IMG/VR virus record: IMGVR_UViG_3300028595_000028
Coordinates: 1-40,293 of that record
Source of the DNA: a virus
Length of the DNA stretch: 40,293 nucleotides
Direction: 5' to 3' (one strand)
Below, piece by piece: positions 21,324 to 30,138 of the stretch (position 1 is its first letter; the number at the start of each line of letters is the position of its first letter). A program made the translations under genes and the position numbers. The notes beneath the pieces are model-generated. The model worked only from the letters and a program-made list of their open reading frames with translations, had not been told where the DNA came from and did no database searches.

Positions 21324-22321
21324 TGAATATAAGCTATGATTTAGTGATCGGGGGTTGTGGGTTGTTCGGTGCTACATTAGGACACTTAGCGACTAAGAGG
21401 GGGAAGCGGGTTCTTATTATCGAAAAGGACAAGATAGGTGGGATGTGTGCCGATAATAACAAGCACTCTCTATATGGGGTGCATATATTCCACACCTCAG
21501 ACGCGGCATTATGGAGGTGGGCTAATTCCTTTTCAAGATTTAAGCAGGTGCATTATTCCCCGCTGGTAAGATACAAAGATGAGCTATATTCGTTCCCTAT
21601 TAACCTTTTAACGCTACATCAGATATACGGAATAACATCCAAGGAACAAGCGGAAAAACTAATAAACACAAACGCAGATGGTAGGAACTTCGAAGAGAAG
21701 GCAATCAACGCAATGGGGAGGGATCTCTACGAGAAGTTCTTTTATCACTACACTAAAAAGATGTGGGGGTGTGATCCTTCTCTTATCCCTGGGAGCGTTT
21801 TATCTCGTATTCCTATTAGGCTTGATTATAATACAAGTTATTTCGGGGATAGTTACGTGGGTGTTCCTGAATTTGGGTACAGCCATTGGATACGTGCTAT
21901 CGCTTCTGGGTGTGAAATTGTTTACGGAGACTTCATACAGGAGCATGGAAGATACAATTGCACAAAGGTATTCACAGGATCAGCCGATCTTTACCATTCA
22001 CTTAAATTAGGCGAGCTGCCCTATCGTGGATTGAGGTTTGAGAAGTCGCAAGAGACGCCCTCTATGGCGATTAACTACACAGACGAGAGGGAATATACCC
22101 GCGAGATAAACTACGCGTATTTGGGTGGTGAGGGGACGTTTAGAGAGCACCCCGACGATTCGAGATTCTATCCCGTGCCTTGGGGAAAGGAACTACACCA
22201 AAAGTACTTGGATATTCCCACCGACGTGGTTTTTGCTGGTAGGTTAGGAGATTACAAGTACACGAACATGGATGAAACAATCTTAAACGCTCAGAGGTTA
22301 TGGTCGTTAATTCGCAGTTGA
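21323..22321 (+). CDS. glf: UDP-galactopyranose mutase
   Basis: A 332-residue flavoenzyme that converts UDP-galactopyranose to UDP-galactofuranose. It has the FAD motif VIGGCGLFGATLG (about 9-21), GGMCADN, YGVHIFHTSD, NAMGRDLYEKFFYHYTKKMW, RLDYNTSYFGDSYVGVPEFG, a VFTGSADLYH region and the closing FAGRLGDYKYTNMDETI with the second FAD-contact region. This is near the usual ~370-residue length. The frame extends to a TTG two codons upstream; ATG 21323 is chosen for its TGATG overlap. It probably supplies Galf to the adjacent glycosyltransferases. Confidence 0.93.
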   Translation: MNISYDLVIGGCGLFGATLGHLATKRGKRVLIIEKDKIGGMCADNNKHSLYGVHIFHTSDAALWRWANSFSRFKQVHYSPLVRYKDELYSFPINLLTLHQIYGITSKEQAEKLINTNADGRNFEEKAINAMGRDLYEKFFYHYTKKMWGCDPSLIPGSVLSRIPIRLDYNTSYFGDSYVGVPEFGYSHWIRAIASGCEIVYGDFIQEHGRYNCTKVFTGSADLYHSLKLGELPYRGLRFEKSQETPSMAINYTDEREYTREINYAYLGGEGTFREHPDDSRFYPVPWGKELHQKYLDIPTDVVFAGRLGDYKYTNMDETILNAQRLWSLIRS

Positions 22322-23007
22322 TGGAGTTCGGTAACGAACTGGCTATGGTTATCCCAACAGCTTATTCACTATATAAAGAGGGAAGACTAAAGAAGACTAT
22401 CTCGGGCAGGGGGTCTAGGTGGTTCTATTACTTCTCACCTAACCATGAAGAGGTAGATGAGCCGAGACATTGGGCTAATAGTTACGTGCACGTTAAAGAC
22501 TACGTCAAAGGGCAGTGTCCGCCATACAAGGAGGTTTACAAGAACGACGAGATGGTATTCAGCAGGCCTATTTGTGTGATAGCAAATAAGTACAATAAGG
22601 AATGGAACGGGCCGCCGGTCAATTACTACCCCGTTGATGTTTTACTTAGAATGATAGACGAACTAGACGATTATCAGGTTATCTACAATAGAAAAGTACC
22701 TAATAGGTATAGAGACGATCAGGAGGTGCTGAGCTTGGGTGACCACGAAGCGATACGCTCTGAGTTTCCAGATGTATTGTTCCTGGAGGATTTAGGCGAT
22801 GATTATAACCTTACTCAATTAAAAGTATACGCTAACTGCGACAAGTTCTACTCAGTACAGGGTGGGAACAGTATCCTTGCCTCTTGCTTTGGTGGCGAGA
22901 ATACTATCTACGCGGTAAGAGGTCAAGAGCTAAATACAGGGGTTTACTGGAGACTAGGGGGGCTTTCGGGGTGCAGGATAAAACATTCTTGTACATTTTC
23001 AGTATAG
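22321..23007 (+). CDS. Glycosyltransferase-like protein
   Basis: A 228-residue protein with a TGATG overlap to the mutase; an ATG at 22300 is an alternative start. It contains a Rossmann-like C-terminal half with DDYQVIYNRKVPNRYRDDQE, FLEDLGDDYNLTQLKVYANC and DKFYSVQGGNSILASCFGGE. The GGNS-x(5)-FGG arrangement is like the nucleotide-sugar site of GT-B/fucosyltransferase-type enzymes. Combined with its neighbours, a glycosyltransferase is likely, though the family is not identified. Confidence 0.6.
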   Translation: MEFGNELAMVIPTAYSLYKEGRLKKTISGRGSRWFYYFSPNHEEVDEPRHWANSYVHVKDYVKGQCPPYKEVYKNDEMVFSRPICVIANKYNKEWNGPPVNYYPVDVLLRMIDELDDYQVIYNRKVPNRYRDDQEVLSLGDHEAIRSEFPDVLFLEDLGDDYNLTQLKVYANCDKFYSVQGGNSILASCFGGENTIYAVRGQELNTGVYWRLGGLSGCRIKHSCTFSV

Positions 23008-23025
23008 AAACGATTTGAGGACACC

Positions 23026-23052
23026 GATTGAAGGATATATGTATTATTTTTG
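23026..23052 (+). promoter_or_regulatory. Possible head-gene promoter
   Basis: A perfect -7 box TATTTTTG (23045-23052) has only a TTG at 16 nt upstream, so the -33 part is weak. It lies 36 nt before the ATG at 23089 in an 81-nt gap between the sugar genes and the head genes. Confidence 0.45.
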
Positions 23053-23088
23053 TACCGTTGCTGTTCGACTTATAAACTGTTTTTAATT

Positions 23089-23652
23089 ATGAATGAATTA
23101 GTATTTTCCTGTACTGATGCACTCGATCAACCGACCTTCCCGTCATGTCCTACGGACTATGGGCAGAGGCCGGTAAAGGTGTTGCTGATGAAAGAGGGTG
23201 GGACTATATCTGCCTCTTCAGGAGCTAATCCTACCGCTGCGGAGTTTCAGGCTGCAATCACATCAGGTGAGGTGATTGTAATTGAAGGAATCACTAACGG
23301 GAATGTGGTAGAGAACTCAGCTACTGAGCTTTCAGGGGATGACACTGAGACCGGAGGAACCGAGAAGTTTGATGTTTACCAGCGTCTATCTGGTAGGATT
23401 AAGCGTTTCGATGAAACCGTAAAGAGAGCATTGGAGAAGTATACGAGGTTTTCTAACCTGCGAGCGTGGTACATTACCGATAAGAATTATTGTTTCGGAG
23501 GCACTGAGGGATATTGGGCGAGCCCTGATTTCTCCTATCAGACGTTCGAGGGCGTAGGACAACCTACGTACATTAACTTTATGTTGGATTATCTGATGAG
23601 TGGGGCGGATTACGCTAACTACGACGCAGATTACGACACTCTTGCTAACTGA
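23089..23652 (+). CDS. Putative virion protein upstream of the portal
   Basis: A 187-residue protein from the ATG at 23089; the open frame extends upstream only with a poor start in the promoter. N-terminal half: beta-prone and Thr/Gly-rich (KEGGTISASSGANPTAAEFQ). C-terminal half: IKRFDETVKRALEKYTRFSN, then YWASPDFSYQTFEG. Its place directly before the portal suggests a structural protein. No family is recognised, and it could be a tail tube or decoration protein. Confidence 0.6.
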   Translation: MNELVFSCTDALDQPTFPSCPTDYGQRPVKVLLMKEGGTISASSGANPTAAEFQAAITSGEVIVIEGITNGNVVENSATELSGDDTETGGTEKFDVYQRLSGRIKRFDETVKRALEKYTRFSNLRAWYITDKNYCFGGTEGYWASPDFSYQTFEGVGQPTYINFMLDYLMSGADYANYDADYDTLAN

Positions 23653-25346
23653 TGATCTTAACCGATAGGCACATCAAGGATGTTATGGAGAAGCCCCTTA
23701 ACGGTGATAATATCGCCGTGGGGGCTAAACTCCATAAAAATTACAAGCTCCACGTAACGGGCGAGGGGTACAAGGGGCAATTGAAACAGGTAGCGGGGTA
23801 TGAGTCGGATGAGGACTTTTCGGTACGAAAGCAGCTTACATCACCCTCGACTATTCAGTTAACCAGGGCGATCATTGAAGCCCTGAGCAAGTGGACATCC
23901 ACGCAGGGGACAGTTAAGAATATAGGCTTTAAGCAGGAAAAGGACAAGGAATTTAAGAGGGTATTAGACCAGGCTTGGCGGGGGCAAAGTCTTGATAGGT
24001 TTATGAAAACCTTCTACAAGGAGGCACAGTTTATCGAGAGCGGTTCTTTTATTGTTATTACCAAACCGAAGATAGTAGAAACCTCCGAAGGAAGATACAC
24101 CGAGAAAGAGGGTATCTTAGAGAGGTACGACGGGGGTAATCTTGACCCGTATATTATATTCGTTTCTTTGGATGACGTAACAGACTACCGCGTAACAGGG
24201 GACAAGGTAGAGTATTTAATATGGAAAGTTGGTGATAACCAATACCGATTAATAGATGATTCAAGAGATGCTATAATTACCGAGGGCGGTGAGATTATTA
24301 GTGAGATTCCTAATGAGATAGAATACGTACCGGCTATTCAGGTTTCCGGGTTTACTAAAGACCTAGTAAACGATCAAGTGAAGGCCTCGCCGATTGACCA
24401 CGTTACATCTATGCTTGACAGGTATTTATCTAAGGATAGTGACTTGGTTATCCAGATGGTTAAGCACTTATATCCTAAGTTAGCCATCGTAACTAGCGAG
24501 TGTACTAAATGCGGTGGTGCTGGTCATATATTTGATGAGGACGACACGAAGATAAATTGTAAAGCGTGTGACGGTTCGGGCAAAACCATACCTATATCAC
24601 GGGGCGGGGTGATTGGGTTACCTGAATTTATAGATAGTCAATTGGCTCCTTATCCGGGCGCACCCGCTACATATGTCTCACCAGAGACGGAGACCATCAC
24701 CGTAGCGAGGGACGATCTCGTTCAGCTTGCAAAGGATATTATATTTTCCGCAACGGGAGATAAGAATATAATCACTCAGACGTTCGAGACGGCTACAGAG
24801 GCGGTTCTTAACTTTAAGGGCTTAGAGGATCGGATGGCAGATATTATCGATCAGGTAGAGAACCGAGAGGAGTTTATTGTCGAGACTATCGCTCGAATGC
24901 ACAACGATTACTCCGAGGGGTTTGATTCTGTTAGTGTGAGGTATGGACGTAGGCTAACGATGAGAGAAGAGAACGCTATCCTGCAGGAGATTCAAGATAG
25001 TAAGTCGGCAGGGATGCCCGTTAGCCATATAGAGAACTTACAGAGAGAATTGATATACTCTAAATATAGAAACAATAAAGTAGAGCTAACTAAAAACCTC
25101 TTACTAGCTGACGTCGAGCCTCTGTTGGGGTATACCGTCAGCGAGGTGCTAACCCTACGGGAGTACATCCCGGAGGAGGATATAATTTTAAAGGTGAATT
25201 TCGGCACCCTGGTTGATAAGCTAGATATAGACTTTAACGAGTTTATGCCTGATAGCAAGTGGAAAGATCGGGTTGCTGCTATTCGTGAAAAAATGTTAGA
25301 CAATGTGGATATTAGAACACAAGGGGGAGAGGGTAACGATAACTGA
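23652..25346 (+). CDS. Portal protein with zinc-knuckle insertion
   Basis: A 564-residue protein forming the vertex through which DNA enters the head. It has the size, position (after TerL, before scaffold and capsid) and helical C-terminal half (LVQLAKDIIFSATGDKNI; then VENREEFIVETIARMHNDYS) of portal proteins. Unusually, residues about 284-306 hold CTKCGGAGH and CKACDGSGK, a DnaJ-like CxxCxGxG pair that should bind zinc. It ends with an overlap of 44 bases with the next gene. Confidence 0.85.
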   Translation: MILTDRHIKDVMEKPLNGDNIAVGAKLHKNYKLHVTGEGYKGQLKQVAGYESDEDFSVRKQLTSPSTIQLTRAIIEALSKWTSTQGTVKNIGFKQEKDKEFKRVLDQAWRGQSLDRFMKTFYKEAQFIESGSFIVITKPKIVETSEGRYTEKEGILERYDGGNLDPYIIFVSLDDVTDYRVTGDKVEYLIWKVGDNQYRLIDDSRDAIITEGGEIISEIPNEIEYVPAIQVSGFTKDLVNDQVKASPIDHVTSMLDRYLSKDSDLVIQMVKHLYPKLAIVTSECTKCGGAGHIFDEDDTKINCKACDGSGKTIPISRGGVIGLPEFIDSQLAPYPGAPATYVSPETETITVARDDLVQLAKDIIFSATGDKNIITQTFETATEAVLNFKGLEDRMADIIDQVENREEFIVETIARMHNDYSEGFDSVSVRYGRRLTMREENAILQEIQDSKSAGMPVSHIENLQRELIYSKYRNNKVELTKNLLLADVEPLLGYTVSEVLTLREYIPEEDIILKVNFGTLVDKLDIDFNEFMPDSKWKDRVAAIREKMLDNVDIRTQGGEGNDN

Positions 25347-25635
25347 CGAGAAGTTAGTACCTCACGTTAGAAACCTCTACCCCGATGGAAAACTTTACAA
25401 CGATGAAGATTCAAATCGAGATGTTAGACCAGCAGATGAAGCCGACAGGCCGGAAGATGAAAGTTCAGAAAACGATGTGGCTGAAGATGCAGGAACAGTG
25501 GGGCAAGAGATTAAGGTGGATGGAATGTCTAAAGCCGACCTCGTTAGAGTCGGAATTGAAAGAGGATACGGAAAAACCCAGCTCAACCGAATGAAAAAGG
25601 ATGAGTTGATAAATTTAATAAAAAGTGGAAGATAA
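25303..25635 (+). CDS. Small SAP/Rho-N-like virion-operon protein
   Basis: A 110-residue protein: N-terminal beta part (WILEHKGERVTITDEKLV), a long acidic disordered middle (about 35-70) and a C-terminal helix-extended-helix (MSKADLVRVGIERGYGKTQL, then KKDELINLIKS) of the SAP/Rho-N/LEM-like type that often binds DNA or stabilises complexes. It overlaps portal and scaffold genes. It could be a head-assembly or connector accessory. Confidence 0.6.
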   Translation: MWILEHKGERVTITDEKLVPHVRNLYPDGKLYNDEDSNRDVRPADEADRPEDESSENDVAEDAGTVGQEIKVDGMSKADLVRVGIERGYGKTQLNRMKKDELINLIKSGR

Positions 25636-26542
25636 AGACGTAACTCAGTTAAGTGAGTTGTTAGGCCTCGATAAAGAGGTTGTTGAGGGTTCTGTCAAGG
25701 ATGGGACACTCGGTGAAAGGATTCAGGATTGGAAGAGCAGTCGAAAGATTTACGCGAGTGATGACTTCGAAAAGTTCACGTCTAATCTAAAGACATCTAC
25801 AAAGGACGAGTACTTTAACGAGTTGGTTGATTTAGCTAAGCGTGGTGAAATGCCCACCGAGCTATACAAGCCAATCAAAGGTTCAGCCCTTGAGATGTTT
25901 GAAAAGGATTTAAGTAAAAAGTACAATGTAGCTGATTACTCCAATGCTACTGACTTGGTGGAGAAGATTGTAAAATCTAAGTCGAACGCAACAGACAACC
26001 AACAGGTTCAGGAATTGGAACAGAAGATAGTCGAACTGCAATCAGCTAACAAAGACCTGCTAAGAGCAAAAGAGGAAGCGGATAAGACTTGGGAAACTAA
26101 GTATAAATCTGACAATATCTCTCGTGAGCTTAGCCAGGCGATCAGTGGTCTGCCATTAGACTTCAGTGACAAGTCTGATGACGAGGTTGACAAGGTGCGC
26201 AACAGTACGCACACGATTCTCAGGTCGGTGTTTGATACTACATACGAAACCGACATAGTGGATGGTAAGGTGATCGTTAAGGACAAGGACGGGAACGTCT
26301 TAAAGGACAAAGCGACGCTTGACCCTCTTGGTCTCGACGAGGTACTTACCTCACTGGCTGGAGAGTTAAATATGAAATTAACAAGTCCTGAAACCGGGGG
26401 ACAGGGTGGAAAATCCTCCAAAGGTAAAAACGGTATTAATTCCGAAGAGGACTTTTATGCGGAGTGTGAGCGGTTGGGTGTCCAACCCACATCGGCTGAG
26501 GGTCTATCCCTTTGGAAGCAATACAAGCAAAACAGTAAATAA
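25625..26542 (+). CDS. Scaffolding protein
   Basis: A 305-residue, acidic, helical protein with a GTG start overlapping the preceding stop by 11 bases. A coiled coil lies at about 125-160 (VQELEQKIVELQSANKDLLR). The C-terminal quarter contains a Gly/Ser/Lys linker and EEDFYAECERLGVQPTSAEG, a typical capsid-binding end. It lies directly before the major capsid gene, as expected for an internal scaffold removed during maturation. No protease domain is seen. Confidence 0.8.
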   Translation: MEDKDVTQLSELLGLDKEVVEGSVKDGTLGERIQDWKSSRKIYASDDFEKFTSNLKTSTKDEYFNELVDLAKRGEMPTELYKPIKGSALEMFEKDLSKKYNVADYSNATDLVEKIVKSKSNATDNQQVQELEQKIVELQSANKDLLRAKEEADKTWETKYKSDNISRELSQAISGLPLDFSDKSDDEVDKVRNSTHTILRSVFDTTYETDIVDGKVIVKDKDGNVLKDKATLDPLGLDEVLTSLAGELNMKLTSPETGGQGGKSSKGKNGINSEEDFYAECERLGVQPTSAEGLSLWKQYKQNSK

Positions 26543-26544
26543 TA

Positions 26545-27576
26545 ATGGCTAATTATGCTTCAACGGTTTTGCTCGATGCTTTGAGCGAAATCACCGACAC
26601 GGCTCAGAAGGACTTGCGCGCGCCTCAGTATGGTGCTACTCGTATGTTCAATGACCACAAAAGAGAGGTTATTCTTAACTTCGACCAATTTAAGAACATT
26701 GAAATTAAGTCAGACCTGCAGACTGCAAAGGTTGACTATATCAAGCGTTCTTCACGTTCTACGTCCAGTTCACGTAGTGCTGCTCCTAGCGGTGCGATGG
26801 GTGACTCAGGACGGCAGACGCTTTCTTTCGTAACCTATGCAGATTCCTTCACCATCAGTGATGACAACGTAAGGAACAACCGCTACGAGGCCGCGAAGAT
26901 TCTTGCTGCACAGATTCGCAACGCTAGACTGAATATAGGTGCTGACATCGAGACTGCGATGGTAGCTGCTCTAGAGGCAGGGCGTTCAACTACTCAGGGT
27001 GTTCGTAGCCTGTCCACTTGGGACGGTGTTAATAACATCATGGTAACATCGAACGCTAACGATGCGAACTACTACAACTACATGGAGACTGATCTTAAAG
27101 CTCTGAACTACTTCGGTAGGCTTCAGGAGGTGCACAGCTACAACCTACACGCTCTTGCTATGGAGCAAACGGCGCAAGGTTCAGCTAACAGCACAAACCT
27201 TCAGTTCCAGTACGGAGATATTGACTTCTACAACTCAAGCTCCATCACTAATTCAACTGACCACTTCGGAACATCTTATGTATCTGAGATTGGTGCACTT
27301 GGTTTGGTTGATTGGATTCCCGGTAAGAACCGCACAGGGCTTATGGGACATGCCGACTTTGACTTTATGTCCGTTCCTGATCCCTTCGGAGTATTCGATC
27401 AGTTCGCGGTGGCGGTTTATAAGAAGGTTCAAGATTCTACTTCTGGAGATGCAGACATCGGGGGTACTACCCAGGATGCTGTTTGGATTTATGAGTGGTC
27501 TATTGATGTAGCTCCATTTATTACTCCTATTACGAGCGACAAGGCCGTATATAAGTACGCCCTTTCTAAATCTTAA
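26545..27576 (+). CDS. Major capsid protein
   Basis: A 343-residue protein, in position between scaffold and an intrinsic terminator. Likely HK97-type by gene order, with an N-terminal region (VLLDALSEITDTAQKDLRAP), a long basic/Ser-rich stretch (YIKRSSRSTSSSRSAAPSGA) and an E-loop-like segment. The C-terminal domain has IPGKNRTGLMGHADFDFMSV and DVAPFITPITSDKAVYKYA. No homologue is identified by eye, and the Ser-rich segment might carry modifications. Confidence 0.8.
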   Translation: MANYASTVLLDALSEITDTAQKDLRAPQYGATRMFNDHKREVILNFDQFKNIEIKSDLQTAKVDYIKRSSRSTSSSRSAAPSGAMGDSGRQTLSFVTYADSFTISDDNVRNNRYEAAKILAAQIRNARLNIGADIETAMVAALEAGRSTTQGVRSLSTWDGVNNIMVTSNANDANYYNYMETDLKALNYFGRLQEVHSYNLHALAMEQTAQGSANSTNLQFQYGDIDFYNSSSITNSTDHFGTSYVSEIGALGLVDWIPGKNRTGLMGHADFDFMSVPDPFGVFDQFAVAVYKKVQDSTSGDADIGGTTQDAVWIYEWSIDVAPFITPITSDKAVYKYALSKS

Positions 27577-27583
27577 ATTTAAC

Positions 27584-27607
27584 GGGGAGGTTCGCCTCCC
27601 CTTTTTT
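27584..27607 (+). terminator. Terminator after the capsid gene
   Basis: GGGGAGG, TTCG loop, CCTCCCC, then six T residues: a textbook intrinsic terminator. It likely raises capsid transcript relative to downstream genes by partial termination. Confidence 0.95.
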
Positions 27608-27609
27608 CT

Positions 27610-28638
27610 ATGAAGCTCTTTGTAGTTATGCCGCACAAGTTTGCGGGGTGTGGATATTACAGGCAATATCAGCCAAATGTAAGATTATCCGAGCAGGGGA
27701 TTAACGTCACAATCGGTGCAGGTTTCACGAAGGTCGACAACAATGAAATGACCGATGACGAATTAAGGGAATATGACCTATTTCTTTACCACAAAGGATA
27801 CATTAACTTCCAAGAGTTTCATAGATTAAACAACTTAGGTATTCCGTGGGTGTTGGATTTTGATGATCACTGGCGGCTGGATACCGAACACGTTCTTTAT
27901 AAAAAGTGGAAAGAGAAGGGAACGACCGAGAGTATGATCGAGGCGGCTCGATTAGCTCCTTACTTAAGTGCCTCTACGCCTCTACTTGCCGAGGAGTTAA
28001 GTAAGTTAAATAAAAACGTCTCGGTTTTCGAAAACGCTATGAACCCTCAAGACGTAAGAGGAGAGAGGATGCCGGAGGAGTTCACGTTTGGCTATCTAGG
28101 TGGGCACTGTCACGTTAAAGACGTTGAGTCAATGAGGGGTATCACTAGTATGGTAAGCGACGTTAAAGTGCGTCTATTTGGCTACGACAACGGGCCTGTA
28201 TACAACGGTTACGCAGACGTTCTCTCTAACGGGGGTAAGTTAAAGAAGTTCTCCTGCGTACCTGGGGTAAATATCTGGCAGTATCACGAACTATATAATT
28301 ATCTAGACGTTTCTATAGTTCCTTTAGTGGACAATTCGTTCAACAGGTACAAGAGCGAACTGAAGCTAATCGAGGCGGGGTTCTTTAAAAAAGCAGTAAT
28401 AGCCTCTGATGTTTGGCCCTATAAGTACGTTAAAAATGGATGGCTGAGGGTTAAAAAGAGACAGGACTGGGTTAAGCATATTAAGTACCTAAAGAACAAC
28501 CCAGAGGCAGCTAAAGACTTAGGGGAGGAATTATACGAAGAGGTAAAAGACAAGTATCATCTAGATACCGTAAATAAGAAAAGATTAAAACTATATCAAG
28601 ATGTATCAGCAAAGTTCAATAATATCAGCGGCGTGTGA
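27610..28638 (+). CDS. GT-B glycosyltransferase (group 1-like) in the capsid operon
   Basis: A 342-residue protein with a GT-B fold pattern: an N-terminal Rossmann part (KLFVVMPHKFAGCGYYRQYQ), a middle (VLDFDDHWRLDTEHVLYKKW), a second Rossmann half (FTFGYLGGHCHVKDVESMRG) and the donor-binding NRYKSELKLIEAGFFKKAVI resembling the E-x7-E region of GT4 enzymes. Its ATG is 2 nt after the terminator U run. Its 3' end overlaps the next virion gene by 38 bases. It probably glycosylates a virion protein or the host surface. Confidence 0.85.
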   Translation: MKLFVVMPHKFAGCGYYRQYQPNVRLSEQGINVTIGAGFTKVDNNEMTDDELREYDLFLYHKGYINFQEFHRLNNLGIPWVLDFDDHWRLDTEHVLYKKWKEKGTTESMIEAARLAPYLSASTPLLAEELSKLNKNVSVFENAMNPQDVRGERMPEEFTFGYLGGHCHVKDVESMRGITSMVSDVKVRLFGYDNGPVYNGYADVLSNGGKLKKFSCVPGVNIWQYHELYNYLDVSIVPLVDNSFNRYKSELKLIEAGFFKKAVIASDVWPYKYVKNGWLRVKKRQDWVKHIKYLKNNPEAAKDLGEELYEEVKDKYHLDTVNKKRLKLYQDVSAKFNNISGV

Positions 28639-29710
28639 TCTCGTAGGGTGGAACACATCCACTAACGCAGGGTACACTGGATTAACGGGGTATCTTAAAG
28701 CGGCTGAGTCGGGGTATTACATCGATGACCTGCCCGGGCTATCTCTGGAGGTTGCTGACGTAGCACGAAACGAACGCTCTCTTGACGATTACCTAAAGGC
28801 GGTTAATAGAGCGGCGAGTATTCAAGTGGTGGATTCGTTCGTAAAGAAGATTAAAAAAGACTTAAATTCTAAGGAACTCTTAGGTCACTTAACGATATTT
28901 CAGAACAAAGTAGACCGAGACACCACGATAACAAGAAACAACAGGTTCGTTGGGTATGTTATAACCCCAAGGGAGAGCAAGTCAATAAGAACCACCATAT
29001 CACAGATAGGGTTCTATTCTTCCACAAATCAGACGTTTACGGTTTATCTCTTCGACTCTTCAAGGGAGACCGCTATTCAGAGCAAGCAAGTTACCGTAGT
29101 GGGTAATCAATTGACGTGGACTGACCTGGGTTGGGACGTTGAGTTTGATGAGCTATCAAGAGGAGCAGGAGAGCGGTATCTTTTAGGGTACTTTGAATCT
29201 GAGTTAGCAGGTGACCTTTACGATACTGATTGGACATACGGGGGTCATCAAAGCCAGAAGGTGTTCAGTAAGTATTGTGGAATAGCTCCGGTAAGGTTTC
29301 AAAACGCTACGCTGGACGGAACCGACTCCCCGGATTATTACTACTTAGATGGTGCTGTTAGCTGCAGGATGAGCGGCTTTAACTTCCGAGTGAGATCAAG
29401 GTGTGATATAACCGATGTCTTAGTAGACGAGATCGATATGTTCGCAGAGGCTATCCAGCACCACGTAGCGGTGAGGATACTAAAGGACGCGTTAAGCAAT
29501 CCGAATATAGATAATATAAAAGGAAGCGGTCAGAACCGTCAAGAGTGGAGAGAGCTAATAGCGGAGTATAACGGCAAGCTGCATGGGGGCATTACCGAGG
29601 CAGGTCAGTATGTGGCGGGGATAATCGACAAACTTAGTTTGGATTTAAGCTCAATAGATGCTGTGTGTTTAAAGGCAGAACAGAATAGATTAACAGGTGT
29701 GAAATGGTAA
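28601..29710 (+). CDS. Putative neck/tail virion protein
   Basis: A 369-residue protein. The N-terminal and C-terminal regions (1-90, 270-369) are helical, and the middle (about 105-265) is a beta-sandwich-like module (GYVITPRESKSIRTTISQIG, FTVYLFDSSRETAIQSKQVT). It may be a head-tail connector or tail tube with an inserted beta domain; no family is recognised. No obvious major tail protein is found elsewhere, so it remains a candidate. Confidence 0.55.
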   Translation: MYQQSSIISAACDLVGWNTSTNAGYTGLTGYLKAAESGYYIDDLPGLSLEVADVARNERSLDDYLKAVNRAASIQVVDSFVKKIKKDLNSKELLGHLTIFQNKVDRDTTITRNNRFVGYVITPRESKSIRTTISQIGFYSSTNQTFTVYLFDSSRETAIQSKQVTVVGNQLTWTDLGWDVEFDELSRGAGERYLLGYFESELAGDLYDTDWTYGGHQSQKVFSKYCGIAPVRFQNATLDGTDSPDYYYLDGAVSCRMSGFNFRVRSRCDITDVLVDEIDMFAEAIQHHVAVRILKDALSNPNIDNIKGSGQNRQEWRELIAEYNGKLHGGITEAGQYVAGIIDKLSLDLSSIDAVCLKAEQNRLTGVKW

Positions 29711-30138
29711 CACTTGAGGAGTTTGTAAAACGGTTTAATAACGTAGAGTCATTTTTGAATAAGTGGCACGAGGAGGCTATGATAAAGCACTCTAACGAGA
29801 TCGTAGATATGAACCGCAAGCAAATGCTGCAGGGGATAAACTCCGAGGGTGAGATGATGCAGCAGGGGTACAGTCCAGGCTACGCTAAGTTGAGGAAAAA
29901 GAAGGGGCTTCAGATTGGGTTCGTAGATATGAAGTTCACGGGTAAGTTTCAGGACTCCCTAAAAGGAGTGAAAAACCCTAAAGGATTGGATTTAAAGTCT
30001 AACGTAGACTACGAGAAATATCTAAGAGACGATAAATACGGCACGGCGATAGGCCTTACGGAGGAGAACGCTGATGTAATAGAAGAGAAACTGATTAAAG
30101 AATTAGCACCGAAATTAAAAAAATACTTAGTTAAATGA
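29704..30138 (+). CDS. Head-tail connector/virion morphogenesis protein
   Basis: A 144-residue protein resembling phage virion-morphogenesis or gp10/neck proteins: it contains IVDMNRKQMLQGINSEGEMM, SPGYAKLRKKKG, a FVDMKFTGKFQDSL motif and EENADVIEEKLIKELAPKLK. Members usually join the head and tail or close the tail. It overlaps its neighbours by a few bases at each end. The exact role is uncertain. Confidence 0.65.
   Translation: MVTLEEFVKRFNNVESFLNKWHEEAMIKHSNEIVDMNRKQMLQGINSEGEMMQQGYSPGYAKLRKKKGLQIGFVDMKFTGKFQDSLKGVKNPKGLDLKSNVDYEKYLRDDKYGTAIGLTEENADVIEEKLIKELAPKLKKYLVK

Noticed and set aside
21678-22010. Hydrophobic ORF inside the UDP-galactopyranose mutase gene
   Set aside because: It lies fully within a gene with unmistakable family motifs; the hydrophobicity comes from the shifted frame.
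25385-25594. Alternative-frame ORF within the small SAP-like gene
   Set aside because: Met/Lys/Glu-rich frame shadow of a gene that fits the overlaps with portal and scaffold.
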